Shown: positions 33,372-44,074, counted from the stretch's first letter. The stretch: DNA of 64,000 nt from Nostoc sp. 106C (GCF_002154725.1 NZ_MTAW01000185.1:1-64000), one strand, 5' to 3'. Translations and numbers: made by a program. Notes: a model not told the origin generated them from the sequence alone.

Positions 33372-33628
33372 TTAGAGTTGCTCGCATACAGTACAGTGGC
33401 TTAACCCAATCGCTAGCATAGGCTTTTAAGGGACGCTGTAGGCTGAGATTCAAGAATATTTCAACTCATTGCGTCAACTGATTTGCAATTTTGCATTTGT
33501 CAAGAGTCAAGGGTCAAGCATTTCTTCCCCCTATGCTCCCCTGCTTCCTTGTCCTTTCATTTCCCAGTTGCAAGTCTGTATCACCACTCCCAAATTAAAA
33601 TCGGTAAAGAACCTATTAGGAGTTAATG

Positions 33629-34060
33629 ATGCGCTTACTTCATACAATGCTACGGGTGGGCAATCTTGAAGAGTCCTTGAAATTCTACACTGATGTCCTG
33701 GGAATGAAATTATTGCGTCGAAAAGATTATCCAGATGGAAAATTCACTCTAGCTTTTGTTGGCTATGGTGACGAAAGCGATCATACAGTCTTAGAGCTAA
33801 CTTACAACTGGGGGGTAGAAAAGTACGAATTAGGTAATGCCTATGGTCATATTGCCATTGGTGTTGATGATATCTATGCCACCTGTGCAGAAATCAGAAA
33901 TCGTGGCGGTAAGGTAGTGCGGGAACCAGGACCAATGAAACACGGTTCTACGGTAATTGCATTTGTGGAAGATCCGGACGGATATAAGATTGAACTGATT
34001 CAATTGGGTACTCAAGCAATAGAGACGAAACAGGAATCACAAAAATTGGTGACTCAGTAA
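33629..34060 (+). CDS. gloA: Lactoylglutathione lyase (glyoxalase I)
   Basis: The 143-residue protein begins [20 protein letters not shown] and has the repeated beta-alpha-beta-beta-beta fold of glyoxalase I, with metal ligands in HTMLRV (His), [11 protein letters not shown] (Glu), [10 protein letters not shown] (His) and YKIELIQ (Glu). It converts the methylglyoxal-glutathione hemithioacetal to S-lactoylglutathione; the His/Glu metal set of the Ni2+/Co2+ type is complete. I prefer the second of two consecutive ATGs, because TAGGAG is six bases upstream of it. Confidence 0.93.
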   Translation: MRLLHTMLRVGNLEESLKFYTDVLGMKLLRRKDYPDGKFTLAFVGYGDESDHTVLELTYNWGVEKYELGNAYGHIAIGVDDIYATCAEIRNRGGKVVREPGPMKHGSTVIAFVEDPDGYKIELIQLGTQAIETKQESQKLVTQ

Positions 34061-34772
34061 TCATCTTGAAATAATTCAGGTAAAACAGTTGAGTGCGAAG
34101 CAATGCCTGCGGCTAAAAGTTAATTTTCCTCCTTCATCTGATTTTCAGTCAATAGACTGGGTGACTCAGGCATTGCGATCGCTCACAATAATTGAGAAGT
34201 ATTTTCTATTACTTAGTACTCTCAAAAAAGCCAATTTACTGGGTATCAATCAGAGTCAACCATAAATAGCTTTTTATTAAGCGATTTCCATGTCATCTAT
34301 CTAGAACTGGAAAATTTATCCGTTAACAAGTTCATCTTTAAATTGTTTAACCAATTCGCTGTTAATGGCTTCTCATGGCTCACTGAGTATTCAAAGCAAG
34401 AGCTAGACTTGGTGAAAAGCCTACACTGTATGCGATAGCATGACTTATAGGACGATGTCACAAAATAGCTAATGCGTTGCACTAAAATCAATTACTAAGT
34501 TTAAATTGCAACTACAGATACACGCGAATACATGCCAATAATGTTTGGATATTTAATTGGGGAGTAAAAACTATTTATGAAGTATGAACTATGAACCAGC
34601 ACAGTTTTTATTCTAGGCTAAGGCAATAAGCGCATTGCTATATATTGGGCTTTTTATGTATTTATTCCTCCCCAATTGCCAATTTATACAATAAAATCAC
34701 GCCATTTAGTACGAGCCAGAGAACCCTTCCAATGGCTGTAAAATCTGAAATCTCAACTCAAAAATTTTAAAG
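34061..34772. other. Intergenic region upstream of clpB
   Basis: This 712-nt AT-rich gap has no credible gene on either strand. A CIRCE-type inverted repeat (TTAGCACTC-N9-GAGTGCTAA) is not seen upstream of clpB. Weak promoters cannot be judged by eye. Confidence 0.5.
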
Positions 34773-37442
34773 ATGCAACCTACAGATCCCAATAAATTTA
34801 CTGATAAAGCCTGGGAAGCGATTGTAAAATCTCAGGATATAGTCCGTGCCTATCAACAACAGCAGCTTGACGTAGAACATTTAATTATTGCCCTTTTAGA
34901 AGAACCTACTAGCCTAGCAATACGTATTCTTGCGAGATCTGAAGTTGATCCGCTGCGCTTGCAACAGCAACTCGAAGCGTTTACCCAACGTCAGCCAAAA
35001 GTTGGGAAAAGCGATCAGCTCTATCTTGGTCGGAGTTTAGACGTTCTGCTCGATCGCGCCGAAGAAAATAGAGTGCGGATGAAAGATTCTTTCATCTCCG
35101 TGGAACATATACTCCTGGCCTTTGCTGAGGATGACCGGATTGGGCGGCGGCTCCTCAAAGGTTTGAATGTAGATAATAGTAAGCTAGAGGCTGCAACCAA
35201 AACTGTACGCGGTAGCCAAAAAGTGACAGATCAAAATCCAGAGTCTCGCTATGAAGCTCTGCAAAAATTTGGTAGAGACTTGACAGAACAGGCTAAAGCG
35301 GGCAAGCTTGACCCGGTAATTGGGCGAGATGATGAAATTCGCAGGGTAATTCAGGTACTATCTCGTCGTAGCAAAAATAACCCTGTATTAATTGGCGAAC
35401 CTGGGGTCGGTAAGACAGCGATCGCGGAAGCTTTAGCGCAACGCATGGTGAATGGTGATGTTCCCGAATCTCTGAAAAACCGCCAGTTGATCTCTTTAGA
35501 TATTGGTAGTTTAATTGCTGGTGCTAAATACAGAGGTGAATTTGAAGACCGTCTCAAAGCTGTTCTCCGGGAAGTTACTGAATCAAACGGTCAAATAGTT
35601 TTGTTTATCGACGAACTACACACTGTTGTTGGTACTGGTTCCAATCAGCAAGGAGCAATGGATGCAGGGAATCTGCTAAAACCCATGCTGGCGCGGGGAG
35701 AATTGCGCTGTATTGGCGCTACTACCTTAGATGAGTTCCGCAAACACATTGAGAAAGACGCTGCCCTAGAACGTCGTTTTCAGCAAGTATTTGTGGATCA
35801 ACCTAGTGTAGAAAATACGATTTCCATTCTCCGAGGTCTAAAAGAACGTTACGAAGTTCATCACAACGTCAAAATTTCTGATTCAGCATTAGTAGCCGCA
35901 GCAACGCTGTCAGCGCGTTATATTTCTGATCGCTTTTTACCAGATAAAGCCATTGACTTAGTGGATGAGGCCGCGGCACAGCTGAAAATGGAGATTACCT
36001 CTAAACCTGCGGAACTGGAAACCATTGACCGCCGCCTGATGCAGCTAGAAATGGAAAAGCTATCATTAGCTGGGGAAGACAAAGTTGCCGCACCAACAAG
36101 AGAGCGATTGCAGCGCATTGAAGAAGAAATCGCTAATTTAACTGAAAAACAACAAGATTTAAATGGGCAATGGCAAGGTGAAAAGCAACTGTTAGAGGCT
36201 ATCAGTGCTTTAAAGAAAGAAGAAGATGCGCTGCGAGTGCAAATAGAGCAGGCGGAACGTGCCTACGATTTAAATAAAGCTGCTCAATTGAAGTATGGCA
36301 AATTGGAGGGAGTACAGCGCGATCGCGAAGCCAAAGAAGCACAACTTTTAAAAATTCAAAGTACAGGTTCTACTCTGCTGCGAGAACAAGTAACAGAAGC
36401 TGATATCGCGGAAATCGTCGCCAAGTGGACAGGGATTCCTGTAAATCGCCTGATGGAATCGGAACGGCAAAAATTGCTACAACTAGAGCATCATTTGCAT
36501 CAACGAGTTATTGGGCAACAAGAAGCGGTAATAGCAGTAGCGGCGGCTATTCGTCGTGCTAGGGCTGGCATGAAAGATCCTAACCGTCCTATCGGTTCAT
36601 TTTTGTTCATGGGGCCTACGGGTGTAGGTAAAACCGAGCTAGCTCGTGCTCTAGCTCAGTTTCTCTTTGATTCTGATGATGCCTTAGTGCGCTTGGATAT
36701 GTCCGAGTATATGGAAAAACACTCGGTTTCTCGACTGGTAGGCGCGCCTCCAGGCTATGTTGGCTATGAAGAAGGAGGTCAACTTTCCGAGGTAGTTCGC
36801 CGTCATCCCTACTCTGTAGTCCTATTGGATGAAGTGGAGAAAGCTCACCCAGATGTATTCAATATTTTATTGCAAGTCTTAGATGATGGTAGAATTACTG
36901 ACTCTCAAGGCAGAACAGTCGATTTTCGGAACACTGTGATTGTGATGACCAGTAACATCGGTAGTGAACACATCCTCGATATATCTGGTGATGACTCCAA
37001 GTATGACATGATGCAAAATCGGGTAACAGAAGCGTTGCGATCGCACTTCCGCCCAGAATTTCTCAACCGTGTGGATGAAACTGTTATCTTCCATACTCTT
37101 AGTCGTTCAGAAATGCGACATATTATCCGCATTCAACTTAAGCGCGTCGAAAATCTGCTCAAAGAGCAAAAAATCTTCTTTGATATTTCTGCATCTGCTT
37201 GTGACTACCTAGTGGAAACAGGCTATGACCCTGTTTATGGCGCACGTCCCTTGAAACGAGCAATTCAGCGCGAAATAGAAAACCCCATCGCCACTAAGTT
37301 ACTGGAGAACACCTTTATTTCTGGGGACACAATTCTCATTGACAAAGGTGAAACCGGACTGACTTTTAACAAAAAAGTGATAATTAAGGTCCCAGCAGCA
37401 CAGGCGACTGTTCAGTTATTAGAACCTTCTTCTGATCTGTGA
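34773..37442 (+). CDS. clpB: ATP-dependent disaggregase ClpB
   Basis: The 889-residue protein has an N-terminal Clp-N domain with two repeats (about 1-145), AAA1 with Walker A GEPGVGKT (208-215), a long middle coiled coil (about 405-525) that is the ClpB-specific disaggregation propeller, and AAA2 with Walker A GPTGVGKT (614-621), followed by a ClpB C-terminal domain. With DnaK it dissolves aggregated proteins after heat or oxidative stress. The middle domain and missing IGF/L loop argue against ClpC. A 20-30 residue C-terminal extension is typical of cyanobacteria, which commonly carry two ClpB proteins. Confidence 0.95.
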   Translation: MQPTDPNKFTDKAWEAIVKSQDIVRAYQQQQLDVEHLIIALLEEPTSLAIRILARSEVDPLRLQQQLEAFTQRQPKVGKSDQLYLGRSLDVLLDRAEENRVRMKDSFISVEHILLAFAEDDRIGRRLLKGLNVDNSKLEAATKTVRGSQKVTDQNPESRYEALQKFGRDLTEQAKAGKLDPVIGRDDEIRRVIQVLSRRSKNNPVLIGEPGVGKTAIAEALAQRMVNGDVPESLKNRQLISLDIGSLIAGAKYRGEFEDRLKAVLREVTESNGQIVLFIDELHTVVGTGSNQQGAMDAGNLLKPMLARGELRCIGATTLDEFRKHIEKDAALERRFQQVFVDQPSVENTISILRGLKERYEVHHNVKISDSALVAAATLSARYISDRFLPDKAIDLVDEAAAQLKMEITSKPAELETIDRRLMQLEMEKLSLAGEDKVAAPTRERLQRIEEEIANLTEKQQDLNGQWQGEKQLLEAISALKKEEDALRVQIEQAERAYDLNKAAQLKYGKLEGVQRDREAKEAQLLKIQSTGSTLLREQVTEADIAEIVAKWTGIPVNRLMESERQKLLQLEHHLHQRVIGQQEAVIAVAAAIRRARAGMKDPNRPIGSFLFMGPTGVGKTELARALAQFLFDSDDALVRLDMSEYMEKHSVSRLVGAPPGYVGYEEGGQLSEVVRRHPYSVVLLDEVEKAHPDVFNILLQVLDDGRITDSQGRTVDFRNTVIVMTSNIGSEHILDISGDDSKYDMMQNRVTEALRSHFRPEFLNRVDETVIFHTLSRSEMRHIIRIQLKRVENLLKEQKIFFDISASACDYLVETGYDPVYGARPLKRAIQREIENPIATKLLENTFISGDTILIDKGETGLTFNKKVIIKVPAAQATVQLLEPSSDL

Positions 37443-37531
37443 GCGATCGTAGGGGCAAACAGCAAAAATTTATTTTTCTTGTTTGCTACACAATAGCAAT
37501 CCTAGATGATATGTGAAAATTTGCTCCTTCC

Positions 37532-37571
37532 AGATCCCCGACTTTTCAAATTTCAAAAAAGTTGGGGATCT
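37532..37571. terminator. Hairpin downstream of clpB
   Basis: AGATCCCCGACTTTT (37532-37546) pairs with AAAAGTTGGGGATCT (37557-37571), one position being a G-U pair, with a 10-nt loop. It lies about 90 nt after the clpB stop and resembles the palindrome at 27446-27486. A 3' end role is plausible, but it is also a dispersed sequence type. Confidence 0.55.
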
Positions 37572-37721
37572 AATTGTTTACTAATGATTAATGACTAATA
37601 TAGAATTTATACTTGCAGACTGAAGTTCTGATACCAATTTAAAAATTGATTGCAACAGATGAATTCAGGAAAACCGGACACAGAAGGCAATTTCCAATCC
37701 AAAATCTAGCTTGAAAATAAG

Positions 37722-37940
37722 GCAGGAGGCAGGGGGCAGGAGGCAGAAAGAAGGATTAATATTTTCATCCTTGGTTGTGCCAAAACCTGGCGTGAATGGC
37801 TGTCTTGAAAAGTTTGCTCAAGTCGGGAAACCCGCCCACACAAGGCCAGTTGCTATAACGGAGGGAACCTCCCTCCGGGTTCACCAGTCCCCTACGGCGG
37901 GTTTCCCGCCTTCAGGGCTGGATTCACCGCAACGCACTGG
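37722..37940. repeat. Repeat-rich intergenic region after clpB
   Basis: Two kinds of repeat are present. GGCAGGA-type heptamers run in tandem at about 37722-37750. A palindrome-rich block follows at about 37800-37940, with GAGGGAACCTCCCTC and two GGGTTTCCCG/CGGGAAACCCG segments. The latter share a stretch with the MITE-like element B at 44000. A short open frame crossing it is not considered coding. Confidence 0.7.
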
Positions 37941-37979
37941 CTCAACTTTTCGCAAAATCCAAAATCTAAAATGGTATGA

Positions 37980-38816
37980 CTACGAAATTATGTCTGTGGG
38001 TTGTATAGGTCGACATTGCAAAAGATAATTAGATAACTCACAAAATCCCTCACCTTCACTAGCAGAAGTAACATAAGCTGGCTGATGCTGTAACTGATTT
38101 GCATACTCCAACACATTTGCTACACCTACAGACATCAGAAAATAACGCCGATCAAATAAACTTTCATCATTAGGGCTATCGCCCACTGTGACAACCTGTT
38201 CTGTGGAATATTCAGGCCAGTATTCCTGCAATATCTGCAATAATCCAATAGCCTTATCTTGAGTTTGGGGTTTAATGTGGCATTGCACATTACTGTAAGT
38301 AAATCCCCATCCCATTTCTTGACACAGATGACCTAGAGTTTGTAGTTCAGTAGTAGTTAATGAAGCTACGTCAAAAGTCCAGTCGGTGATGCGAAAACGA
38401 TTATCGGCGGATTCTTGGAGTTGCGGAAATTTAGTTTGTAATTGCCCAAAAACCGTTGCTAAATGCTGACGATGACTATCTAAGTCGGCAATGGGAGTTA
38501 AGGCTACTGGTTGATTGCTCCCAGACAGATAAAATAGGCCTCCGTTTTCTGCTATAGCACCTACCACAGGCATTAAACTACTTAGTCCACTCACCCACCC
38601 AGCAGAACGCCCTGTAACAATTATTACTTTAATTTCTGCTGCTGCTAAATTTTCTAAAGCTTGCAGCAATTTAGTTGTAAATTTTCCTTTGCTGGTTAAA
38701 GTCCCATCCATATCTGTAGCAATCAGCCGAATATTGTTCCAGCAACTTGAGTCAGCTTGAGACACAGGCAAGGGATTTATAAAACCTTCACCAGAGAGGC
38801 TAAGGTGTGTGTACAT
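37980..38816 (-). CDS. HAD superfamily phosphatase (Cof/MPGP-like)
   Basis: The 278-residue protein contains the HAD motifs: LIATDMDGTLTSKG with the nucleophile Asp pair (about 33-46), IVTGRSAGW (motif II), a Lys in HIKPQTQDKAIG (motif III) and VTVGDSPNDESLFDR (motif IV). The C2-type cap between motifs II and III matches the Cof-like, mannosyl-3-phosphoglycerate phosphatase-like group. A sugar phosphate is the likely substrate, but it cannot be named. The start at 38816 adds an N-terminal extension of about 30 residues before the first motif. Confidence 0.8.
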   Translation of the reverse strand: MYTHLSLSGEGFINPLPVSQADSSCWNNIRLIATDMDGTLTSKGKFTTKLLQALENLAAAEIKVIIVTGRSAGWVSGLSSLMPVVGAIAENGGLFYLSGSNQPVALTPIADLDSHRQHLATVFGQLQTKFPQLQESADNRFRITDWTFDVASLTTTELQTLGHLCQEMGWGFTYSNVQCHIKPQTQDKAIGLLQILQEYWPEYSTEQVVTVGDSPNDESLFDRRYFLMSVGVANVLEYANQLQHQPAYVTSASEGEGFCELSNYLLQCRPIQPTDIIS

Positions 38817-38921
38817 ATACTATTTCGCAAAAGCTGTAAAAAACAGTAATAATACCGCAAAATGAGATGCAAAATTTGGGCATCCTAAACATTAGAAATA
38901 AAGTTTTTCTATTTGCTCACC

Positions 38922-39728
38922 ATGTCAACTTCGATGTTTGTTGCCCAACTGCCTAAAAAGGCATCCCATGAAGTACCAGCAAGTACTCCAGAAACACCGC
39001 CTTTATTAGTTTTAGGCTCTGGAGGACTAGCTTTAGCCTTGATTGTTGTGGTTGTTTATGGCAGAGTTTTGATGACTCAGCTAGAGAAAAAACTCAAGTT
39101 TGAACAATTTCGGGCGCGGGAGCTAGAGAAAAAGTTTAAGTTAGCGCTGGATACAATTCGCAAAATGGAAACTAATCCCGATTTGGTTAACTCACGGGAC
39201 TTTAACTTGGATTACTTGCGGATGCGGATGTCTGAGGAGGTATTTCATTTTGCGATCGTTAATCAAATGAAAATCAAAGTCAAAGATAAAATTTCGCAAG
39301 CTCTGCGTCCAAATCAATCCCAACAGGGACAAGTAGGGATTGCCAGCAATAGCGGACGGCAGGTAGATGAAATTTTTGATGTAGAGTACGAAACTGGCAG
39401 TGGGGCAAACATTGCCAAGCGAGTACTATTTCGCATTCAAATTCGGTTAATGAAGTTACCAACGCAAGCGACTTCTGCAACTATTAGCCAAATTATTGAC
39501 TGTATTGAAACTTACTTAAGCCCCACAGAAGATGAAGATACCTGGCAACCGACAATTCAAGGGCGCGTTGCCCACATGCACTGGGATCAAAAGGCTAAGC
39601 CTACTCCTCTTTTAGTACTGGAGCAGTCAAACGAAGGTGTAAATGTTACATTCCGTACTAGTCGTCAACCTAACTCCCCAAAAAATTTACAGCAGTCGAT
39701 ATTCAAACAATCAGGTTCTGCTAAATAA
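38922..39728 (+). CDS. Membrane-anchored cyanobacterial protein of unknown function
   Basis: From the ATG at 38922 the protein has 268 residues. One TM helix (about 29-50; LLVLGSGGLALALIVVVVYG) is followed by a charged coiled coil (about 53-85), a conserved-looking block NSRDFNLDYLRMRMSEEVFHF and a polar C-terminal domain. The form is a single-pass membrane protein with a cytoplasmic domain. The family is one I associate with cyanobacteria without function. It is transcribed alone, away from the HAD gene. Confidence 0.7.
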   Translation: MSTSMFVAQLPKKASHEVPASTPETPPLLVLGSGGLALALIVVVVYGRVLMTQLEKKLKFEQFRARELEKKFKLALDTIRKMETNPDLVNSRDFNLDYLRMRMSEEVFHFAIVNQMKIKVKDKISQALRPNQSQQGQVGIASNSGRQVDEIFDVEYETGSGANIAKRVLFRIQIRLMKLPTQATSATISQIIDCIETYLSPTEDEDTWQPTIQGRVAHMHWDQKAKPTPLLVLEQSNEGVNVTFRTSRQPNSPKNLQQSIFKQSGSAK

Positions 39729-39752
39729 TTATTAGGGTTTTAGGGTGCAGTT

Positions 39753-40499
39753 CTATCGTTTTTCTGAGTTATGATTCTTCACACCAGAATCGTAACTGTT
39801 AACCATAGCTTGAGAATCACGCGTTAAAAGGCCATCTTCCATTTCTACAATGCGATCGGCTATATCCAAAATCCGGTTGTCATGGGTTACCAACAAAATA
39901 GACGTTCCTTGATCTATGGCAAGACTCTGCATTATTTCTACAACATCACGTCCAGATTGTTTGTCTAAAGCTGCTGTAGGTTCGTCTGCTAGTACTAGTG
40001 GGGGATGATTCACCAAAGCCCGAGCGATCGCAATTCTTTGTTTTTGACCTCCAGAAAGATTATCTGGATAGTAATTAATTCTTTCGGTTAAGCCAACAGC
40101 CCCAAGCATTGCTTCTGATTTAGCGATTGCTTCACTTTGTGCAATCTCATCATTTAACTCTACCGCCATTTGCACGTTTTGTCTGGCTGTTAAAAAACCC
40201 AACAAATTATGAGCTTGAAAAATATAACCAATTTTGCGCCGAACTTGCACTAATTGGTTTTGGCTAGCACCAAATAATTCTCTATCTAAAAATTTTAAAC
40301 TACCTTCTTGTACAGACCGTAAACCACCAATTAAGCTCAGTAATGTTGTTTTACCTGAACCAGATGGTCCGGTCATGATCACAATTTCTCCAGGGAAAAT
40401 TTCTAGGTTAATGTTAAATAAAATTTGTCTTTTAAGTGCGCCTCTACCATAGTAGTGATTGAGATTTTTAATAGCAATTACAGGTTCTTTTTTCATCAT
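39753..40499 (-). CDS. devA: ABC exporter ATPase, DevA family
   Basis: The 248-residue ATPase has Walker A GPSGSGKTTLLSLI (about 41-54), the signature LSGGQKQRIAIARAL (about 145-159), Walker B LVLADEPTAALD and the switch His in LLVTHD. Sequence layout matches DevA/LolD-type ATPases of MacB-like exporters. It is the third gene of devBCA on this strand. The exporter works with an outer-membrane TolC/HgdD protein to move glycolipids across the envelope, classically during heterocyst maturation. Some genomes have several paralogous copies, so a heterocyst role is not certain here. Confidence 0.88.
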   Translation of the reverse strand: MMKKEPVIAIKNLNHYYGRGALKRQILFNINLEIFPGEIVIMTGPSGSGKTTLLSLIGGLRSVQEGSLKFLDRELFGASQNQLVQVRRKIGYIFQAHNLLGFLTARQNVQMAVELNDEIAQSEAIAKSEAMLGAVGLTERINYYPDNLSGGQKQRIAIARALVNHPPLVLADEPTAALDKQSGRDVVEIMQSLAIDQGTSILLVTHDNRILDIADRIVEMEDGLLTRDSQAMVNSYDSGVKNHNSEKR

Positions 40500-40660
40500 A
40501 AGTTAAATAGCTAGATGTTAGCAGTCCAAGAACGGAAATTTAGTACTAAAAACAGGTTGTCAATTATTAATTATAAAATATGAATCTTAATAAGTATTGA
40601 GCATTTATAATCATTTTTAATTTAAAAAATAATAATTAATAATTTTTCGTTTGTTATTAA

Positions 40661-41857
40661 CTAAAATATATCTGCCGGATCTGCTGAACGTAATTTCCGC
40701 ACAGCTATTGCGCCAGAAATAAAGCACATTACCATAGTTAAAATCAACACTGTTACTGCTCGTCCAAGGCTCATAAATACTGGTAATAGTGTTGCATCTC
40801 TGGCAGTCTTATACATAAATAAAGCAAAAGTGAATCCAGGCATATAGCCGATTACTGCTAATATTAATGCCTCTTGTAAGATTACTTTTAATAAATAATT
40901 TTGTGTATATCCTATGGCTTTCAAAGTAGCATACTCCGCCAAATGATCGGCTACTTCTGTATAAAGTATTTGATAAACAATTACAGTTCCTACGATGAAA
41001 CCCATAATTGTACCTAAAGTAAAAATAAATCCAATAGCGGTACTACTAGCCCAGTAATTTCGTTCAAAGTCGATGAATTCTTGCTTAGTTAAAACATTGA
41101 TTTCTTTAGGTAAATAATTTCTTAAGTCTTGAGTGACAGTAGTAGCGTTTGCTCCTGGCTTTAATTTAATAACTCCAATATCAATTAAACCTCGCTGACG
41201 ATTATTGAATATTCGTAAGAAGTTGATATCACTAGTAATTAGGTTACCGTCAGCCCCAAATGATGCACCTAAAGTAAATAGTCCTCCTACTTTTATTCGT
41301 CGCCGCCGTACTTCTGCTGTCACAGTTTTGCCTTGGTCAAAATTAGCAGCAATTGGCCCATACTCTACCCTAGAAGAACGGTCATATAACACTACATCAG
41401 GCAGTTTCAGTTGCTCTAAATTTTCTTGAACTCCAGGTAAGTTAAATAAGTTGACTTCAGGATTAAATCCAAATACTAGAATGCTACGAGGACGGCCTGT
41501 TTCAGGATTTTTCCAGCTTGTATAGTCCAGATATATTCCATGTACTGATTGTACTGTTGGTAAATCTAAAGCTTTATATAATCTCCGTTGGGAAAAACTT
41601 TTCATTGATAGGACAGCATTAGATTGACTATTAATTAAAATAATGTCGCCCTGCAAGCTACTATGAAAACGAACGTTACTAAAATACAAAGCATCTCGGA
41701 AACCTAATTGCATAAACATCAAAATATCGGCAAAGCCAATCCCTGCCAAAGCCACGGCTAAGCGAGTTCTTTCTCTTGTTAGTTGTAGCCAGGATAAAGG
41801 TATTTTTTTATTGAGCTTATGGGGTTGAAAAATCCCAGCAATTAATTCATTTATCAT
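40661..41857 (-). CDS. devC: ABC exporter permease, DevC family
   Basis: I choose the ATG at 41857; a GTG at 41875 would add six residues. The 398-residue protein opens with IPLSWLQLTRERTRLAVALAGIGFADILMFMQLGF, the DevC hallmark, then a large periplasmic domain (about 60-265) and three C-terminal TMs (about 270-298, 325-345, 365-390), the MacB/FtsX permease layout. It forms the membrane channel of the exporter with DevA. The gaps to devA (161 nt) and devB (231 nt) are unusually wide for an operon and very AT-rich. Confidence 0.88.
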   Translation of the reverse strand: MINELIAGIFQPHKLNKKIPLSWLQLTRERTRLAVALAGIGFADILMFMQLGFRDALYFSNVRFHSSLQGDIILINSQSNAVLSMKSFSQRRLYKALDLPTVQSVHGIYLDYTSWKNPETGRPRSILVFGFNPEVNLFNLPGVQENLEQLKLPDVVLYDRSSRVEYGPIAANFDQGKTVTAEVRRRRIKVGGLFTLGASFGADGNLITSDINFLRIFNNRQRGLIDIGVIKLKPGANATTVTQDLRNYLPKEINVLTKQEFIDFERNYWASSTAIGFIFTLGTIMGFIVGTVIVYQILYTEVADHLAEYATLKAIGYTQNYLLKVILQEALILAVIGYMPGFTFALFMYKTARDATLLPVFMSLGRAVTVLILTMVMCFISGAIAVRKLRSADPADIF

Positions 41858-42088
41858 TACTAATACCAATTTCACACTTGAGGTTTTGGATTATAGAGTA
41901 AAAATTTTAATCAAAATGATTTTCTAGCAATCTCAACCAAGACCACATAAAGATTAGTAATAAAGTTTGATATTAAAAGCTGTTGGTATGAGCTTGAAAT
42001 TGCTAAATTTTTCCAAGTTTATTTTGGATACAGTTAGTAACTCATTAGCTTGCTAAAACAAGGCTAGTTATTTGGAATTTTGAATTGC

Positions 42089-43507
42089 TTAGTTATTAAT
42101 TTCAACTACAACCTTTGCGTAGGTTAAGCCTGCAACTTTTGAGCTATCTTCTGGAGTCAGAGCAATTTTCACTTCTACAACTCTGGCATCAACATCTGCG
42201 GCTGGATCTGTATTCAGCACATCTTTTTTGCCAATTTTTCTACCAATTTCAGTAACTGTTCCCCTTAATTCGCTGGTAAAGGCTCCATTGTCACTACTAA
42301 CAGTGGCATTTTGACCGAGACGCACTCTACCAATACTGTCTTCAGCTACTTCAGCGATGACGAACATTTGATCGGTTTGCCCAATTTCAGCAATTCCCAT
42401 TTGATTGATGGCTTCTCCTGACTTGGTGTGAATTTTTAAAATCTCACCATTAATTGGGGCTAGAACATAGCTCAATTTGAGTTCTGCTTCCGCTTTTCTC
42501 ACCATTGCGATCGCATTGCTGACTTGCGCTTGTGCCATTTGCACATCAGTGGGGCGAACTTCTAGAAGTCTGTTGAGTTTAGCTTTTTCTTCGTCGATTT
42601 GCCTTTGCAAAGTTGCTACTGTTTTATCGCGGTTAACTCTGGCTTCAATCAGCTGCTGTTGTAAAGTGGATAAGGTTTTGACTTGATTAGCTCTAGCTTC
42701 AGCAATTTGCTGTTTAATAGTTGCAATAGTCTGCTTGAGAGTAGCTTGACTTTCTACAACCTGTTGATTGCTAGTGATTGCGCTTAAGCGCCTTCTATCT
42801 CGCTCCTGTTGAGAAATTGCACCTTCTCTATACAACATGTCATAGCGTTGAGCATCGACTTGGGTATTACGCTGTTCAGCTTGTATTCGTGTCAGTGTGG
42901 CTCTTAAAGTATCTTTTTGTCCTCCCAGTTCCGCTTCTAAGCGATTAACCATTGCTTGTTGAGCGAGTTTTTCGCCACTTAGTTGGGCTGCGATTCGAGC
43001 GATGGTTGCTTGCTGTGCATCCCTTTCTCCACGTAACTGAGCTTCTAATCGAGCAATTACAGATGTTTGGGCTTGAATATCTCTTGGTGAGCCAGCTCTT
43101 ACTTGTGCTAAATTGGCACGAGATTCTTGCAGTTTTGCTTTTGCTTCTTCTAGTGCAGCTGTTTGAGTATCGTGGTTATCCAAAATCGCAAGTACTTGAC
43201 CTTGTTTTACCTTGTCGCCTTCTCTAATCAAGAGTTGTTGAACTCGCGACGACGCTTGCATCCCCGCCATTGGCGCAGACAACTTAATTACTTCTCCACG
43301 TGGTTCCAAATGCCCCACAGCAGTGATATTGTTGGTCATTGGCCTAATGGGTACGGACGAAGCTAACTTTTTCAACTGCTCGACTTTGGCTGTACCTAAA
43401 ACGCCGACAGCGATTACTATTGGTAGGGCTACAGCAATGCTCCACCAAACTTTAGGTTGATCAACTTGCTGCTCCCTTAACTGTGGCTTCTCAGTCACCC
43501 TTGACAT
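42089..43507 (-). CDS. devB: Membrane fusion protein, DevB/HlyD family
   Basis: The 472-residue protein has a single N-terminal TM (about 23-40), a barrel-sandwich half (GHLEPRGEVIKLSAP, QVLAILDNHD), a very long coiled-coil region of about 250 residues (about 110-360) and the second half (YVLAPINGEILKI, then a beta-barrel ending in VVEVKIALTPEDSSKVAGL). It bridges the inner-membrane exporter and the outer-membrane channel. The long hairpin suits TolC contact. It is the first gene of devBCA; 1.36 kb of non-coding sequence lies upstream, including a GTAN8TAC sequence 243 nt away. Confidence 0.9.
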   Translation of the reverse strand: MSRVTEKPQLREQQVDQPKVWWSIAVALPIVIAVGVLGTAKVEQLKKLASSVPIRPMTNNITAVGHLEPRGEVIKLSAPMAGMQASSRVQQLLIREGDKVKQGQVLAILDNHDTQTAALEEAKAKLQESRANLAQVRAGSPRDIQAQTSVIARLEAQLRGERDAQQATIARIAAQLSGEKLAQQAMVNRLEAELGGQKDTLRATLTRIQAEQRNTQVDAQRYDMLYREGAISQQERDRRRLSAITSNQQVVESQATLKQTIATIKQQIAEARANQVKTLSTLQQQLIEARVNRDKTVATLQRQIDEEKAKLNRLLEVRPTDVQMAQAQVSNAIAMVRKAEAELKLSYVLAPINGEILKIHTKSGEAINQMGIAEIGQTDQMFVIAEVAEDSIGRVRLGQNATVSSDNGAFTSELRGTVTEIGRKIGKKDVLNTDPAADVDARVVEVKIALTPEDSSKVAGLTYAKVVVEINN

Positions 43508-43749
43508 GATATATTGCCCATTTATCTGAGTTGTGCTGATTGAAAAAAGCGACTTATGCGCAGTTTGACTAGTGTTAAAAGGCAGAATTTAGTAGGCAGA
43601 AAGAAAGCTTATATAGACAGTTTTTTAGAGTTTTCAACTGGATAGTAGTTTTTGCCTTGCTGCACTAGTCAAACAGAGTTTTTAGTAAACAGCCAGCTTC
43701 TCATACAGTTATTAGTGAACTGAATTAAGTATGAGAGGATGACAATTGC

Positions 43750-43763
43750 GTAGACACTTTTAC
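43750..43763 (-). promoter_or_regulatory. Candidate NtcA-binding site upstream of devB
   Basis: GTA-GACACTTT-TAC matches the palindromic GTAN8TAC consensus of the nitrogen regulator NtcA. It lies 243 nt before the devB start. NtcA binding far upstream of devBCA is established in Anabaena. No good TAN3T -10 box was found at the usual spacing downstream, and this motif is expected by chance every 4 kb, so confidence is limited. Confidence 0.35.
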
Positions 43764-43888
43764 GGCAGATGTCTTTGACATAGCCTGTGATGGTGAAAGC
43801 GTATTGTAAGTGCAAAAATTTTTAGTTTTTAGTAGTTTTACTCCACTAGATAGATGCTTTAATCAACTGAAGTGATGCCGTGGAGCTT

Positions 43889-44074
43889 ATACCATTTCAC
43901 AAAAAATATGATGTGGATGTAGGTTGGGTTGAGGAACGAAACCCAACACTTCAAAGTTTTGTAATTGTTGGGTTTCACTGAGTTCAAACGCCACTTCACT
44001 CAAGTCGGGAAACCCGCCCACGTGAGTGGCTCCCCAACCTACGCATCTGTCTCATTTTTTCCTGGAATTGGTAT
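43889..44074. repeat. MITE-like element, copy B
   Basis: This 186-bp element is the reverse complement of 26358-26533, with a few substitutions and two small insertions. It begins ATACCATTTCACAAAAAATA and ends GGAATTGGTAT. Both copies are flanked by TTA/TAG-type bases, so a TA or TTA target is possible. It lies upstream of devB in the 1.36-kb gap. Confidence 0.88.

Noticed and set aside
34061-34772. CIRCE or heat-shock operator before clpB
   Set aside because: No TTAGCACTC-N9-GAGTGCTAA-like sequence was found by eye.
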